Below are positions 1-7,074 of a stretch of DNA of 19,732 bases, piece after piece. Position numbers and translations under genes: made by a program. Positions within the stretch are counted from its first letter, which is position 1. Each line of letters opens with the position of its first letter. This DNA comes from JAMCTM01 sp023473545 (lineage in GTDB: Bacteria; Patescibacteriota; Microgenomatia; Levybacterales; UBA12049): assembly GCA_023473545.1 (NCBI GenBank), contig JAMCXO010000021.1:1-19732 (forward strand), given 5' to 3'. The notes under the pieces are model-generated. The model made no database searches and was not told where the DNA came from. It saw nothing but the letters and a program-made list of their open reading frames with translations.

Positions 1-29
1 CCACTAGTAAAATAAAAACCGCCGAATTC

Positions 30-1508
30 TCACAGCCACTTTCTGCCGTCTTTTTCAATCAGCTCATTTGCCGCCTCCGGCCCCCAGGTTTCCGGCAAAT
101 ACGTTTTGGGTTTTGAGTTTTGCTTTACGGCGCCGGAGGCCTTGCCGGCGGCGCGGGTTTTGAGTTTTTGTTTCTCCCACCCTTTTAGAATTTTGGTGAT
201 AAATCCCCAAGAACTCCTTAACTCGTCCGAGCGATTAAAAAGCATCTGGTCCCCGGCAAAAATATCCAGCAGAATTTTTTCATGAGCCTCGGGCACTTTC
301 GCCGTAAATGCTTCCTCATAGGTAAAATTCATATTCACGGCCTCAAGCGCCAATCTCGCGCCTGGCTTCTTGGCGATCATTCTTATCGAAATACCTTCGT
401 CCGGCTGGACCTTGATAGTCAAAACATTGCCTATCTCGGGACAGCCGAATTCTTTAAAGAGAATATGACAGGTTTGTTTAAAAACTATTGATATTTCAAC
501 CGTGTCTTTCGGCATTTTTTTGCCGGCTCTTATATAAAAAGGTACGCCTAAAAAACGGGGCGTGTCAATAAAAAGCTTCATTGCCGCAAAGGTTTCGGTT
601 TCGGAGAAGGCCTCAACATCTTTTTCTTTTGTAAAACCTTCGTATTGTCCCCGCACTGTGAATTGCTCCGCCTGATCTTCTCTTATGCATCTTATGGACT
701 TAATAACGTTGGCCCTGGCACTTCTCATATCCTCTCTCTCAAACGTCTTGGGCTGTTCCATGGCAACTGAGGCTATAAGCTGCATCAAATGATTCTGTCC
801 GACATCGCGCAGAAGCCCTACTCCGTCAAAAAATCTGCCCCTGTCTCCTATTCCCTTCTTCTCCGCCCAGGTAATCTGAACATGATCAATATATTTGCTG
901 TTCCAGACAGGCTCAAATATGCCATTGGCGAATCTAAAAGCGACCATATTCTGAACAGTCTCCTTAGCCAAATAGTGATCAACCCGAAAGATCTGCTTTT
1001 CGGAAAAAACCGAGGAAAGTTTTTCATCGAGGGCCTTCGCGCTCTCCAAATCCTTGCCGAAAGGTTTTTCAATCGCCAGTCTTGTCCATTTGCTGCTTCC
1101 CTGCCCGCAGCCTTCCGATAATTTAGTCTTTGAGAGAAAATCAAGAATCGTTTCGTAATTATTAGGCGGGGTTGCCAGATAAAAGACGCGGGTGATACAA
1201 GCGCCCGTCTTTTTATCAATCTCATTAAGTTTGTCAATCAAAACCCGATAGCCCCTTTCCTCTTCAAAAAGCCCCTGCTGGTAATGAATCCTTTCCGAAA
1301 ACCGAGCCCATGCCGCCTGATCCCATTTATTATGAAAGACTAAACTGCGAAATTCTTTATCCGTCATCTCCCGTCTGGCAAAACCGATGATATAAAACTC
1401 CGGTCCGAGTTCTTTCTTACGAAATAAAGAAAACAGGGCCGGAATCAGTTTGTTTCTGGCCAAATCGCCTGTTGCGCCAAAAATAATTATTATAAAAGGA
1501 GAATCCAT
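30..1508 (-). CDS. zwf: Glucose-6-phosphate 1-dehydrogenase
   Basis: Cytosolic enzyme oxidising glucose 6-phosphate to 6-phosphogluconolactone with NAD(P)+, first step of the oxidative pentose phosphate pathway; the lactonase for its product lies just upstream. The N-terminal Rossmann motif FGATGDLARNKL is present, followed by AIEKPFG (substrate-binding EKP) and the family signature RVDHYLAKE, with catalytic His178 (counted from the ATG). The usual signature has Gly where this protein has Ala (HYLGKE). The C-terminus ends in the expected PETWGPEAANELIEKDGRKW block. Just before it lies an insertion of about 20 residues made of KxK/QNSK peptides and a RAAGKASGAV segment, encoded by repeat DNA. 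I place the start at the ATG at 1508. The frame stays open to a TTG at 1529, but that extension only translates heptamer repeat DNA. There is no Shine-Dalgarno site; it is probably translated as the last gene of the rseP-pgl-zwf unit. Family call is firm. Confidence 0.97.
   Translation of the reverse strand: MDSPFIIIIFGATGDLARNKLIPALFSLFRKKELGPEFYIIGFARREMTDKEFRSLVFHNKWDQAAWARFSERIHYQQGLFEEERGYRVLIDKLNEIDKKTGACITRVFYLATPPNNYETILDFLSKTKLSEGCGQGSSKWTRLAIEKPFGKDLESAKALDEKLSSVFSEKQIFRVDHYLAKETVQNMVAFRFANGIFEPVWNSKYIDHVQITWAEKKGIGDRGRFFDGVGLLRDVGQNHLMQLIASVAMEQPKTFEREDMRSARANVIKSIRCIREDQAEQFTVRGQYEGFTKEKDVEAFSETETFAAMKLFIDTPRFLGVPFYIRAGKKMPKDTVEISIVFKQTCHILFKEFGCPEIGNVLTIKVQPDEGISIRMIAKKPGARLALEAVNMNFTYEEAFTAKVPEAHEKILLDIFAGDQMLFNRSDELRSSWGFITKILKGWEKQKLKTRAAGKASGAVKQNSKPKTYLPETWGPEAANELIEKDGRKWL
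104..170. repeat. Composite repeat inside zwf: heptamers flanking a GC-rich inverted repeat
   Basis: On the plus strand, 104-124 reads as three 7-bp units (TTTTGGG, TTTTGAG, TTTTGCT). Then comes a GC-rich imperfect inverted repeat (130-154; GCCGG at 132-136 against CCGGC at 145-149), then another TTTTGAG at 158-164. It is translated in zwf as a Lys-rich linker. The same order of parts occurs in the second dcd-family gene at 10681-10765. Confidence 0.75.
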
Positions 1509-1516
1509 ATTAAAAA

Positions 1517-1533
1517 TTTCAAATTTCAAATTT
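1517..1533. repeat. Short heptamer array before zwf
   Basis: Two exact copies of TTTCAAA (1517-1523, 1524-1530) plus a partial third fill most of the 28-nt gap between pgl and the zwf ATG. They leave no room for a recognisable ribosome binding site. Confidence 0.7.
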
Positions 1534-1536
1534 ATT

Positions 1537-2331
1537 CTATACCTTTTGGTCTGTAATTAAAATAGTCTTCTCGGCTATGTCCCGTCTTGTTAAAAATCTC
1601 GCGGGGATTTCTTCCGGCGTTTCTTTCTCAAATACTTTTGACAGAGCCTTTCTTTTGTTCGCGCCAAAAACCAAAACCAACAGTAAATCCATCTGAGCTA
1701 AAGCCTTGAAAGTTAAAGTAATTCTCTCCCTAAATTCTCCGGGAAAATTCCTAATGCTTTCCGCGTAGTTTTGAGATTTGAGTTTTGACTTTTGAGTTTG
1801 GCCGGTCGGCAGACCAGCTATATGCCCATCCTCCCCTATCCCCAAAACCGCCGCTCTTTTTTTATATTTTCTAAACAGGTCTTTAACCCGTCTTTCATAA
1901 GACAGAGAAAGACTCTCAATGTCGCTTCCTGTCCCAACCGAGTTCCCACCTTCCAGGTGGGAACTCGAAGTACGTTTGATACCGCTTGCTACTAATCCGG
2001 ATTCTAAAGCGGATCCGGAGTCTAAAATGGAATAAAAAGGAATATTTTCTCTTTCTAAGAAATCAAGCATCCCGGTATTTTTTATCATTTTTTCATTACT
2101 GCCTTTATGAAAGGCCTCTCCAAAACGCTCATCAACTAATCCAACCGCGCCAATAGATACTTTATTATTTTGCGCTAATTTTTTATACAGATTTACCGGG
2201 GTTTTTCCTCCTGATAAAAAAAGGGCGGAATCTTTATTCAATGTTTTTAACAAAAGATCATAAGCGGCTTTTTCGCCTTCTGAAGAATTATTAACTGTTA
2301 TTACTTTTATGCCTTTAATTCTTTTAGCCAT
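1537..2331 (-). CDS. pgl: 6-phosphogluconolactonase (SOL/DevB type)
   Basis: Hydrolyses 6-phosphogluconolactone made by the downstream zwf product. Family motifs are clear: LFLSGGKTPVNLY (phosphate-binding SGGxTP), GLVDERFGEAFHKGSNEKM (DER...SN) and VLGIGEDGHIAGLPTG (GxGxDGHxA), then a C-terminal RITLTFKAL...VFGANKRKAL block. I choose the ATG at 2331 (MAKRIKG), one base after the rseP stop codon; the frame is open to 2379 but that would overlap rseP by 47 bp. Two stretches look inserted. One is a perfect 12-bp inverted repeat at 1939-1967, read as SSSHLEGGN. The other is a four-unit heptamer array at 1769-1796, read as QTQKSKLKSQN just after the DGH motif. Both lie outside the recognisable motifs, so the enzyme is probably active. 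Likely co-transcribed with rseP and zwf. Confidence 0.93.
   Translation of the reverse strand: MAKRIKGIKVITVNNSSEGEKAAYDLLLKTLNKDSALFLSGGKTPVNLYKKLAQNNKVSIGAVGLVDERFGEAFHKGSNEKMIKNTGMLDFLERENIPFYSILDSGSALESGLVASGIKRTSSSHLEGGNSVGTGSDIESLSLSYERRVKDLFRKYKKRAAVLGIGEDGHIAGLPTGQTQKSKLKSQNYAESIRNFPGEFRERITLTFKALAQMDLLLVLVFGANKRKALSKVFEKETPEEIPARFLTRRDIAEKTILITDQKV
1769..1796. repeat. Heptamer array inside pgl
   Basis: Four consecutive 7-bp units on the plus strand: TTTTGAG, ATTTGAG, TTTTGAC, TTTTGAG. On the coding strand they read as a Gln/Lys/Ser-rich peptide. Confidence 0.85.
1939..1967. repeat. Perfect 12-bp inverted repeat inside pgl
   Basis: Arms CGAGTTCCCACC (1939-1950) and GGTGGGAACTCG (1956-1967) are exact reverse complements around a 5-base loop TTCCA. 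It is in frame in a poorly conserved Ser/Gly-rich part of pgl. No T-run follows on either strand, so it is not a terminator; it looks like a small REP/MITE-like palindrome. Confidence 0.85.
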
Positions 2332-2332
2332 C

Positions 2333-3526
2333 CTACGGGGACAAAAAGGAACCGCCCTTAAAAAGATGCTTAAAATCATGGATTGTAATCAAACCGATAA
2401 GGATCAGCAAAAACACCATGCCGATAGAATGAATATAGCTTTCTATTTTGGGGTTAATCTTTTTCCCGGTTACCGCCTCTATCAGAATAAAAAACAGCCT
2501 GCCTCCGTCAAGGCCTGGAATCGGCACCGCGTTAAAAAATGCCAAAGAGATAGACAGCAAACCCGCCAGATTAAGATACTCCAGGATTTTCTCCTTTAGG
2601 TTGGGAATCTTTTCTATACTGCCGACAACATTGAATATTCCAACCGGTCCTGCCACCGCGCTGCCAATCGGAGAGGACGTTTTCTCTCTTATGGAAAGAG
2701 CCAATAGTCTGCCGATTACGTCAAAATTATAAACCAGCAGGTTGGCAGGGTGTATAAAACCGGCAAAGATTTTTTCCAAAGGCGTGTCATAGCTTAGATC
2801 GGCCGTTTTTGACGAGAAAAACCCAATACCTAAGGCCCCTTGATTCTTGGGAGGGGAAATTCTGGGAACGGCATATGAACTTAGGGTTTTATGCGTTCTA
2901 AGATCCAGCCAGGTTATCTTTATTTTTTTGCCCTTATTTTTATCTATCATGTCCACCAAATCCCTCTTCCCGGTGATTACCGCTCCGTTGATCGAAATTA
3001 TCTTGGAAAAAGGAGCAATTCCAATCCTCTGAGCGGGCGAGTTATCGGCAACGCTGTTGACTATAATTTCGGAGTCAACAGTCTCTTTTACCAGAAAAAA
3101 CCTGTGTTGCCCCAAAAGAGGCAGTTGGGTTTTAAAACCGGAGATAAATAAAAACGCGTAAAATATAACAACCGAAAGCAAAACATTCATCCCCACTCCG
3201 GCAAAAACGATCCCCGCCCTCTGCCACGGACTTTTGGCAAAAAACGCCCTCCCCATATCTTTGATCTTTGATCTCTCGTCTTTGATCTTGATTTTGCCCC
3301 CGCCGGCCTCATCTTCTCCGTAAAGCTTGACAAAACCTCCGATAGGAAGCCAATTAACGGAGTACAGGGTCTCGCCTTTCTTAACGGCAAATATTCTCGG
3401 GGGCAGCCCAAACCCGAATTCCTCAACCTTTACCCCGCCTCTTCTGGCGGAAAAAAAATGGCCGGCCTCATGCACCAGCACCAAAACCGAAAGCATTAGC
3501 AGAAAAACAAGAATCGTTATTATCAT
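2333..3526 (-). CDS. rseP: RIP metalloprotease, site-2 protease RseP/MMP family
   Basis: Integral membrane zinc protease that cuts transmembrane segments of regulatory or residual signal peptides. The first membrane segment carries the zinc motif HEAGH in VLVHEAGHFFSARRGGV. A PDZ domain sits around residues 145-220 (IVNSVADNSPAQRIGI...ISINGAVITGKRDL). The C-terminal membrane part has the third zinc ligand motif NAVPIPGLDGGR. Its 397 residues fit the family. Between the GEDEAGG segment and AFFAKSPWQRAGI there is an inserted KIKIKDERSKIKDMG stretch encoded by a strict 7-bp repeat (3260-3294). It lies in the usual operon neighbourhood downstream of frr, but uppS, cdsA and dxr, often found between, are missing. 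A promoter of its own is visible at 3551-3578, and the start is the ATG at 3526. Confidence 0.96.
   Translation of the reverse strand: MIITILVFLLMLSVLVLVHEAGHFFSARRGGVKVEEFGFGLPPRIFAVKKGETLYSVNWLPIGGFVKLYGEDEAGGGKIKIKDERSKIKDMGRAFFAKSPWQRAGIVFAGVGMNVLLSVVIFYAFLFISGFKTQLPLLGQHRFFLVKETVDSEIIVNSVADNSPAQRIGIAPFSKIISINGAVITGKRDLVDMIDKNKGKKIKITWLDLRTHKTLSSYAVPRISPPKNQGALGIGFFSSKTADLSYDTPLEKIFAGFIHPANLLVYNFDVIGRLLALSIREKTSSPIGSAVAGPVGIFNVVGSIEKIPNLKEKILEYLNLAGLLSISLAFFNAVPIPGLDGGRLFFILIEAVTGKKINPKIESYIHSIGMVFLLILIGLITIHDFKHLFKGGSFLSP
3260..3294. repeat. Heptamer array inside rseP
   Basis: Five units in strict 7-bp phase: TTTGATC, TTTGATC, TCTCGTC, TTTGATC, TTGATTT. In the coding sense the (GATCAAA) form gives the D-x-R-S-K-I-K cycle visible in the protein. 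Confidence 0.85.
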
Positions 3527-3530
3527 TTAA

Positions 3531-3551
3531 TTTCTAAGTTTTAATTTCTAA
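3531..3551. repeat. Heptamer units in the frr-rseP gap
   Basis: TTTCTAA (3531-3537), GTTTTAA (3538-3544), TTTCTAA (3545-3551) in 7-bp phase, between the rseP start codon and its candidate -10 box. Confidence 0.6.
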
Positions 3552-3578
3552 TTAAACTAAACAAATTCTCAATGTCAA
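3551..3578 (-). promoter_or_regulatory. Candidate promoter of rseP-pgl-zwf
   Basis: On the minus strand a perfect -35 TTGACA (3573-3578) is followed after 16 bp by TTTAAT (3551-3556). The start point would fall near 3544, giving a leader of about 18 nt. It would let rseP-pgl-zwf be expressed apart from the ribosomal genes. Confidence 0.5.
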
Positions 3579-3610
3579 AAGACCGATTGAGGTTTGGCAT
3601 CCGCAAAGAA

Positions 3611-4165
3611 TTACACCAGCAGCAGTTCTTCCTCTTTTTTTCTTCCCATATCTTCTATCAGGGCTATATTATCATCCGTAATCCTTTGAATCTCTTTCTC
3701 AAGCCTCAAAAGCTCATCCTCGGAAATTGCCTTATCATTATACTCTTTTTTAATTTCCCCCATGCCATCGTGGCGAATCTGGCGCACCATAACCCGGCCG
3801 CTCTCCAGCTTTTGCTTCATCAGCTTTATAAGCTCCCGCCTTCTCTCTTCCGATAAAGGCGGAATCGAAATACGGATAAGGGCCCCGTCCGCAACCGGGG
3901 TAAGACCGATGTTTGACTCGAGAATTCCTTTCTTAATTTCATCAATAATAGACGGATCAAAAGGGGTTATGGTTAATGTCTGCGAGTCCAAAACAGCAAT
4001 CGTTGCCAGTTCTAAAATCTTAAGACGGGTTGAGCCCCCGTATACCAAGACGGAAACAGACTCCAGTATGGAAGGCGCCGCCCTGCCTGTTCTGATTGTC
4101 CCAAGATCTCCTCTTAAAATATCGAGAACCTTACCCATCCTATCGGAAATTTCCGAAAGCTTCAT
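3611..4165 (-). CDS. frr: Ribosome recycling factor
   Basis: Cytosolic factor that, with EF-G, splits the post-termination ribosome. 184 residues is normal length. Typical blocks: LGTIRTGRAAPSILE with SVLVYGG near residue 40, TITPFDPSIIDEIKKGI, then GALIRISIPPLSEERRRELI, and the C-terminal long helix of the three-helix bundle. It starts 4 nt after the tsf stop codon, so it is probably translated by coupling; no separate promoter is visible. There is no repeat insertion in this gene. An 84-bp gap to rseP follows. Confidence 0.97.
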   Translation of the reverse strand: MKLSEISDRMGKVLDILRGDLGTIRTGRAAPSILESVSVLVYGGSTRLKILELATIAVLDSQTLTITPFDPSIIDEIKKGILESNIGLTPVADGALIRISIPPLSEERRRELIKLMKQKLESGRVMVRQIRHDGMGEIKKEYNDKAISEDELLRLEKEIQRITDDNIALIEDMGRKKEEELLLV

Positions 4166-4169
4166 ATCT

Positions 4170-4625
4170 CTATTCTATCCCGAAGCGCTGAAATCTTTCA
4201 AGTACAATATTTTCGCCAAGCTTGGCTACGGCCTCCTTAAGCAGATCCCCTATTGTCTTTGAACCGTCCCGGATGTACGCCTGTTCTAAAAGAGAATCTA
4301 TATCCTGCGGATTCATCGCCGCAACCTGCATTGCCAGCTCGTGGCTAAGACGCTTAAATTCATCGGTTCTGGCAACAAAGTCGGTCTCGCACAAAACCAT
4401 AACCAAAGCCCCCACCTTGCCGTTTTGATGAATGTAGGATTCGATTAAGCCCTGCGGGGTTTTCCTTTCTTTTTTCTTATCAGCCCTCTCCAAGCCGTGT
4501 TTTCTAAGCCACTCTTTTGCTTTTTGGTAATCGCCGTTTACCTCCTCCAAGGCCTTGCGGCAATCAGCAATACCGGCCTGGGTTTCGGCGCGAAGTTTTT
4601 TCAAAAGATCTAAATCAATATTCAT
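4170..4625 (-). CDS. tsf: Elongation factor Ts, short form
   Basis: Nucleotide exchange factor for EF-Tu. The N-terminal UBA-like domain is intact (LDLLKKLRAETQAGIADCRKALEEVNGD), followed by AKEWLRKHG and the EF-Tu-contacting segment with CETDFVART. The protein then runs only to 151 residues, against roughly 200 in the Thermus form and nearly 300 in E. coli, so the second half of the core repeat and the coiled coil are absent. The next gene begins 4 nt after its stop, so this is a genuinely short form and not a frameshift. A strong Shine-Dalgarno site (AGAGGAGA) precedes the ATG at 4625. It lies 17 nt after rpsB, in the conserved rpsB-tsf order. Confidence 0.95.
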   Translation of the reverse strand: MNIDLDLLKKLRAETQAGIADCRKALEEVNGDYQKAKEWLRKHGLERADKKKERKTPQGLIESYIHQNGKVGALVMVLCETDFVARTDEFKRLSHELAMQVAAMNPQDIDSLLEQAYIRDGSKTIGDLLKEAVAKLGENIVLERFQRFGIE

Positions 4626-4642
4626 AATCTCCTCTAAAAATT

Positions 4643-5530
4643 CTAAGCCTTTTTTACCTTAGGCTTTAATCCCGGTTTTGATTTTTGCTCTTTGGGGTTT
4701 TGCTCTTTGGGGTTTGATTTTTTCTCTTTCTCTTTAGGCTTTTTGTCTGCCTTAACTTCCTTTTCTCTTTCCCGGGCATCGCTTTTTTCAATATCCAATT
4801 CCCGGTCCTTAGCGCCTGATTCCGGATTCTTCCGGCCTTCTATCCAGGCGTCAATAATATAATCCACAATGAGTTTTATGGATCCGAGGGCGTCATCGTT
4901 AGCCGCGATCGGATAGTCTATAAGATAGGGATCCGCGTTTGTATCCGTAATGCCGACTGTTGCCACCTTTGTTTTTTTTGCTTCCCTAACCGCCAGATCC
5001 TCAAGATGCGTGTCTATTATAAAAAGCGCGTCCGGGGTTTTCTCCAGATTCTTAACGCCTTCATAAAGATCCGCGAGCTTTTGTTTTTCTTTTTGGAAAA
5101 GGCTTATTTCCTTTTTTGTATATTTGGATCTCTCTTCCTCGTTCCCAAGAAAAAACTCAAGATCTTTTAGACGTTTAAAATTCTTTTTAACCTCGGAGAG
5201 ATTTGTCAAAAGCCCCCCAACCCAGCGGGCGGTAACCCAATAGAGGTTTTCTCCCAGCTTGTTTTCTTCTGTTTTGGCCATTGCCTCCCTCACTACCTCG
5301 CGGGCCTGACTCTTTGTTCCAACCACAATAAGGGTTTTGCCTTTTTCCGCCAATTCCTTAACAAAATGTCCTGCCGCCTCCAAGGTCTGCCTGGTCTTGA
5401 CCAGGTCAATAATCGAGATATTGTTGCGGGTTTCAAAGATAAAATCCCTGGCTTTAGGGTTTGAACGGGTAACCTGATGGCCAAAATGGCACCCGGCGCC
5501 AAGAAGTTCTTCCAGTGTAATCTCTCTCAT
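4643..5530 (-). CDS. rpsB: Small ribosomal subunit protein S2 with charged C-terminal tail
   Basis: Binds the 30S subunit. The family blocks are clear: LLGAGCHFGHQ at the N-terminus, NNISIIDLVKTRQTLE, RWVGGLLTN, DALFIIDTHLEDLAVREAKK and the C-terminal VGITDTNADPYLIDYPIAANDDA. The globular domain ends near residue 233. A Lys/Glu-rich tail of about 60 residues follows, containing a repeated NPKEQ unit from a 15-bp tandem duplication. The start is the ATG at 5530, 7 nt after a near-perfect Shine-Dalgarno GGAGGAG. The leader contains a hairpin directly against that site, and a promoter lies about 70 bp upstream. The tail is low-complexity and may be disordered. Confidence 0.97.
   Translation of the reverse strand: MREITLEELLGAGCHFGHQVTRSNPKARDFIFETRNNISIIDLVKTRQTLEAAGHFVKELAEKGKTLIVVGTKSQAREVVREAMAKTEENKLGENLYWVTARWVGGLLTNLSEVKKNFKRLKDLEFFLGNEEERSKYTKKEISLFQKEKQKLADLYEGVKNLEKTPDALFIIDTHLEDLAVREAKKTKVATVGITDTNADPYLIDYPIAANDDALGSIKLIVDYIIDAWIEGRKNPESGAKDRELDIEKSDAREREKEVKADKKPKEKEKKSNPKEQNPKEQKSKPGLKPKVKKA
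4683..4712. repeat. 15-bp tandem duplication in the rpsB tail
   Basis: TTTTGCTCTTTGGGG at 4683-4697 is repeated exactly at 4698-4712, encoding two copies of the pentapeptide NPKEQ in the C-terminal extension of S2. Confidence 0.9.
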
Positions 5531-5537
5531 ATTCTTT

Positions 5538-5582
5538 CTCCTCCATCCCGGCTCTTTTTAATCAGAATATGTAAACCGGAAT
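5538..5582 (-). promoter_or_regulatory. Candidate S2 leader hairpin and Shine-Dalgarno site
   Basis: In the mRNA sense, AUUCCGG (5576-5582) can pair with CCGGGAU (5545-5551), 7 bp including one G-U, around a 24-nt loop. The stem ends exactly where the GGAGGAG ribosome binding site (5538-5544) begins. Such placement suits control of translation initiation; S2 autoregulation through its leader is known in other bacteria, but this element is not recognised as any described motif. Confidence 0.4.
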
Positions 5583-5598
5583 GTGCGTGATAAAAACT

Positions 5599-5627
5599 AT
5601 TTTAGCAAAACTTTTAACCAAAAACAA
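5599..5627 (-). promoter_or_regulatory. Candidate promoter of rpsB-tsf-frr
   Basis: Minus-strand -35 TTGTTT (5622-5627), 17-bp spacer, -10 TAAAAT (5599-5604). The transcript would start near 5592 with a leader of about 62 nt that includes the hairpin before rpsB. Confidence 0.5.
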
Positions 5628-5667
5628 GACAGGGGCTTTATGACGGAATTAACAATCGTCTCAAACA

Positions 5668-6990
5668 TTAAGGAACCGGAAACTTAAGACACATTTTTCT
5701 GACATCTGATGCTGTCTTGATTAGTTTTTTATTCCCTGCCAATTCCTTTTTAACCAGGCCGAAATATTTAGACCTTTTCTCTTTCTCCTTCGGAATAGTA
5801 TATCCCTTAACCTCGTTAATAATCCCGTTGATCCAATCGGCAATCAGCAGCATTTCCCCCTCCCCCATGCCCCTGGTTGTTACGGCAGGGGTGCCAAGCC
5901 GAATGCCTGACGGATAGAAAGGGGGCATGCTGTCAAACGGCACCCCGTTTTTATTAACCACAATTCCGGCCGCCTCAAGGGCAAAAGCCGCCACTGCCCC
6001 ATTTACCTTTTTATTGACAAGGTCAATAAGAATGAGGTGATTTTCCGTGCCGCCTCCAACCAGATTAAATCCATATCTGCTTAATTGACTGGCTAGTGCG
6101 CGAGCGTTTTTTACAACATTTTGAGCATATTTTTTAAACGATGGCAAACCTGCCTCGTAAAGCGCTACCGCAATTGCCGCTGTCTGATTGTCGTGCGGTC
6201 CTCCCTGAAGTCCGGGAATAATGGCGCTGTCTATTTTCTTAGGAAGATCGGGGTCCTTCTTTAGGCCTTTATCTGTTACCATAATCATGGCGCCCCGCGG
6301 TCCGCGAAGCGTCTTATGCGTTGTGGTGGTTATGATATGAACGAAAGGCGCGGGGCTGGGATGCGCGCCGGCTAAGATAAGCCCGGCAATGTGGGAAATA
6401 TCCGCCATAAGATACGCCCCAACCTTATCGGCGATTGCGCCGAATTTTTTAAAATCCACAATCTTAGGGTAAGCGGTAAATCCGCAGATAATAAGTTTGG
6501 GTTTCGCCTTAAGCGCCAATTCTTCGATCGCGTCAAAATCCAAAGCGCCGTCTTTTCCCAATTCATACTGGATGCTGTGAAAAAATTTTCCCGATATATT
6601 AAGAGGCAGGCCATGGGTCAGATGCCCGCCAAAGGCAAGCTTTAACCCCATCAGCGTATCACCCATGTCCAAAACCGCAAACTCAACCGCCGCGTTTGCC
6701 GGACTGCCCGATAACGGCTGGACATTGACATAGGGAACGCCAAAAAGCCTCTTCGCCCTCTCGATTGCCAGACGCTCTACGGCATCGGCAATTTCATTTC
6801 CTTGATAATATCTTTTTCCCGGGTACCCTTCGGAGTATTTATTGGTCAGAACAGAACCGAGTGCTTCCATTACCGCCTTGGATGTATAGTTTTCCGAGGG
6901 AATCATTTCCAGAACTTCCCTCTGCCTTTTCTCCTCTTCCTTTATAAGGCCGTAAATTTGAGGGTCAATCTGCTTTAATGACTTCATCAT
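5668..6990 (-). CDS. glyA: Serine hydroxymethyltransferase
   Basis: PLP enzyme converting serine and tetrahydrofolate to glycine and 5,10-methylene-tetrahydrofolate, the one-carbon donor used by ThyA, which is also encoded in this window. The family features run in order: IPSENYTSKAV near the N-terminus, NKYSEGYPGKRYYQGNE, SGSPAN, then the PLP-lysine region TTTTHKTLRGPRGAMIM, PGLQGGPHDNQTAAIA and RLGTPAVTTRGM. About 440 residues is slightly longer than usual (about 415-420). There are two in-frame ATGs (6990 and 6987); an upstream TTG at 6993 is unlikely to be the start. There is no Shine-Dalgarno site. The -10 box at 6995-7000 lies so close that transcription should begin at the start codon itself. 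Confidence 0.97.
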   Translation of the reverse strand: MMKSLKQIDPQIYGLIKEEEKRQREVLEMIPSENYTSKAVMEALGSVLTNKYSEGYPGKRYYQGNEIADAVERLAIERAKRLFGVPYVNVQPLSGSPANAAVEFAVLDMGDTLMGLKLAFGGHLTHGLPLNISGKFFHSIQYELGKDGALDFDAIEELALKAKPKLIICGFTAYPKIVDFKKFGAIADKVGAYLMADISHIAGLILAGAHPSPAPFVHIITTTTHKTLRGPRGAMIMVTDKGLKKDPDLPKKIDSAIIPGLQGGPHDNQTAAIAVALYEAGLPSFKKYAQNVVKNARALASQLSRYGFNLVGGGTENHLILIDLVNKKVNGAVAAFALEAAGIVVNKNGVPFDSMPPFYPSGIRLGTPAVTTRGMGEGEMLLIADWINGIINEVKGYTIPKEKEKRSKYFGLVKKELAGNKKLIKTASDVRKMCLKFPVP

Positions 6991-6994
6991 CAAA

Positions 6995-7024
6995 AGTATA
7001 GCTTAAGAACATAATGTTTTGCAA
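6995..7024 (-). promoter_or_regulatory. Candidate leaderless promoter of glyA
   Basis: Minus-strand -35 TTGCAA (7019-7024), 18-bp spacer, -10 TATACT (6995-7000). The expected start point, near 6988, falls within the two ATG codons of glyA. Confidence 0.55.
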
Positions 7025-7044
7025 CTTGCGCGCAATAATCATTT

Positions 7045-7072
7045 TTGCTATTATTTACTCACATCCTATAAT
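7045..7072 (+). promoter_or_regulatory. Candidate leaderless promoter of the GNAT-Maf gene
   Basis: Plus-strand -35 TTGCTA (7045-7050), 16-bp spacer, perfect -10 TATAAT (7067-7072). The start point would be near 7079, just before the second in-frame ATG at 7081. Back to back with the glyA promoter. Confidence 0.55.
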
Positions 7073-7074
7073 AT

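Noticed and set aside
1509..1529. Longer zwf start at the TTG at 1529
   Set aside because: The added residues only translate the heptamer repeat; the ATG at 1508 directly precedes the conserved Rossmann strand.
1939..1967. The pgl palindrome as a transcription terminator
   Set aside because: No T-run follows on either strand, and it lies inside an otherwise intact coding frame.
2332..2379. Longer pgl start overlapping rseP
   Set aside because: It would add residues from the rseP 3' end read in another frame. The ATG at 2331 gives MAKRIKG directly after the rseP stop.
4170..4625. tsf as a truncated pseudogene
   Set aside because: All expected N-terminal and core motifs are intact, a strong ribosome binding site precedes it, and frr starts 4 nt later with no leftover tsf sequence.
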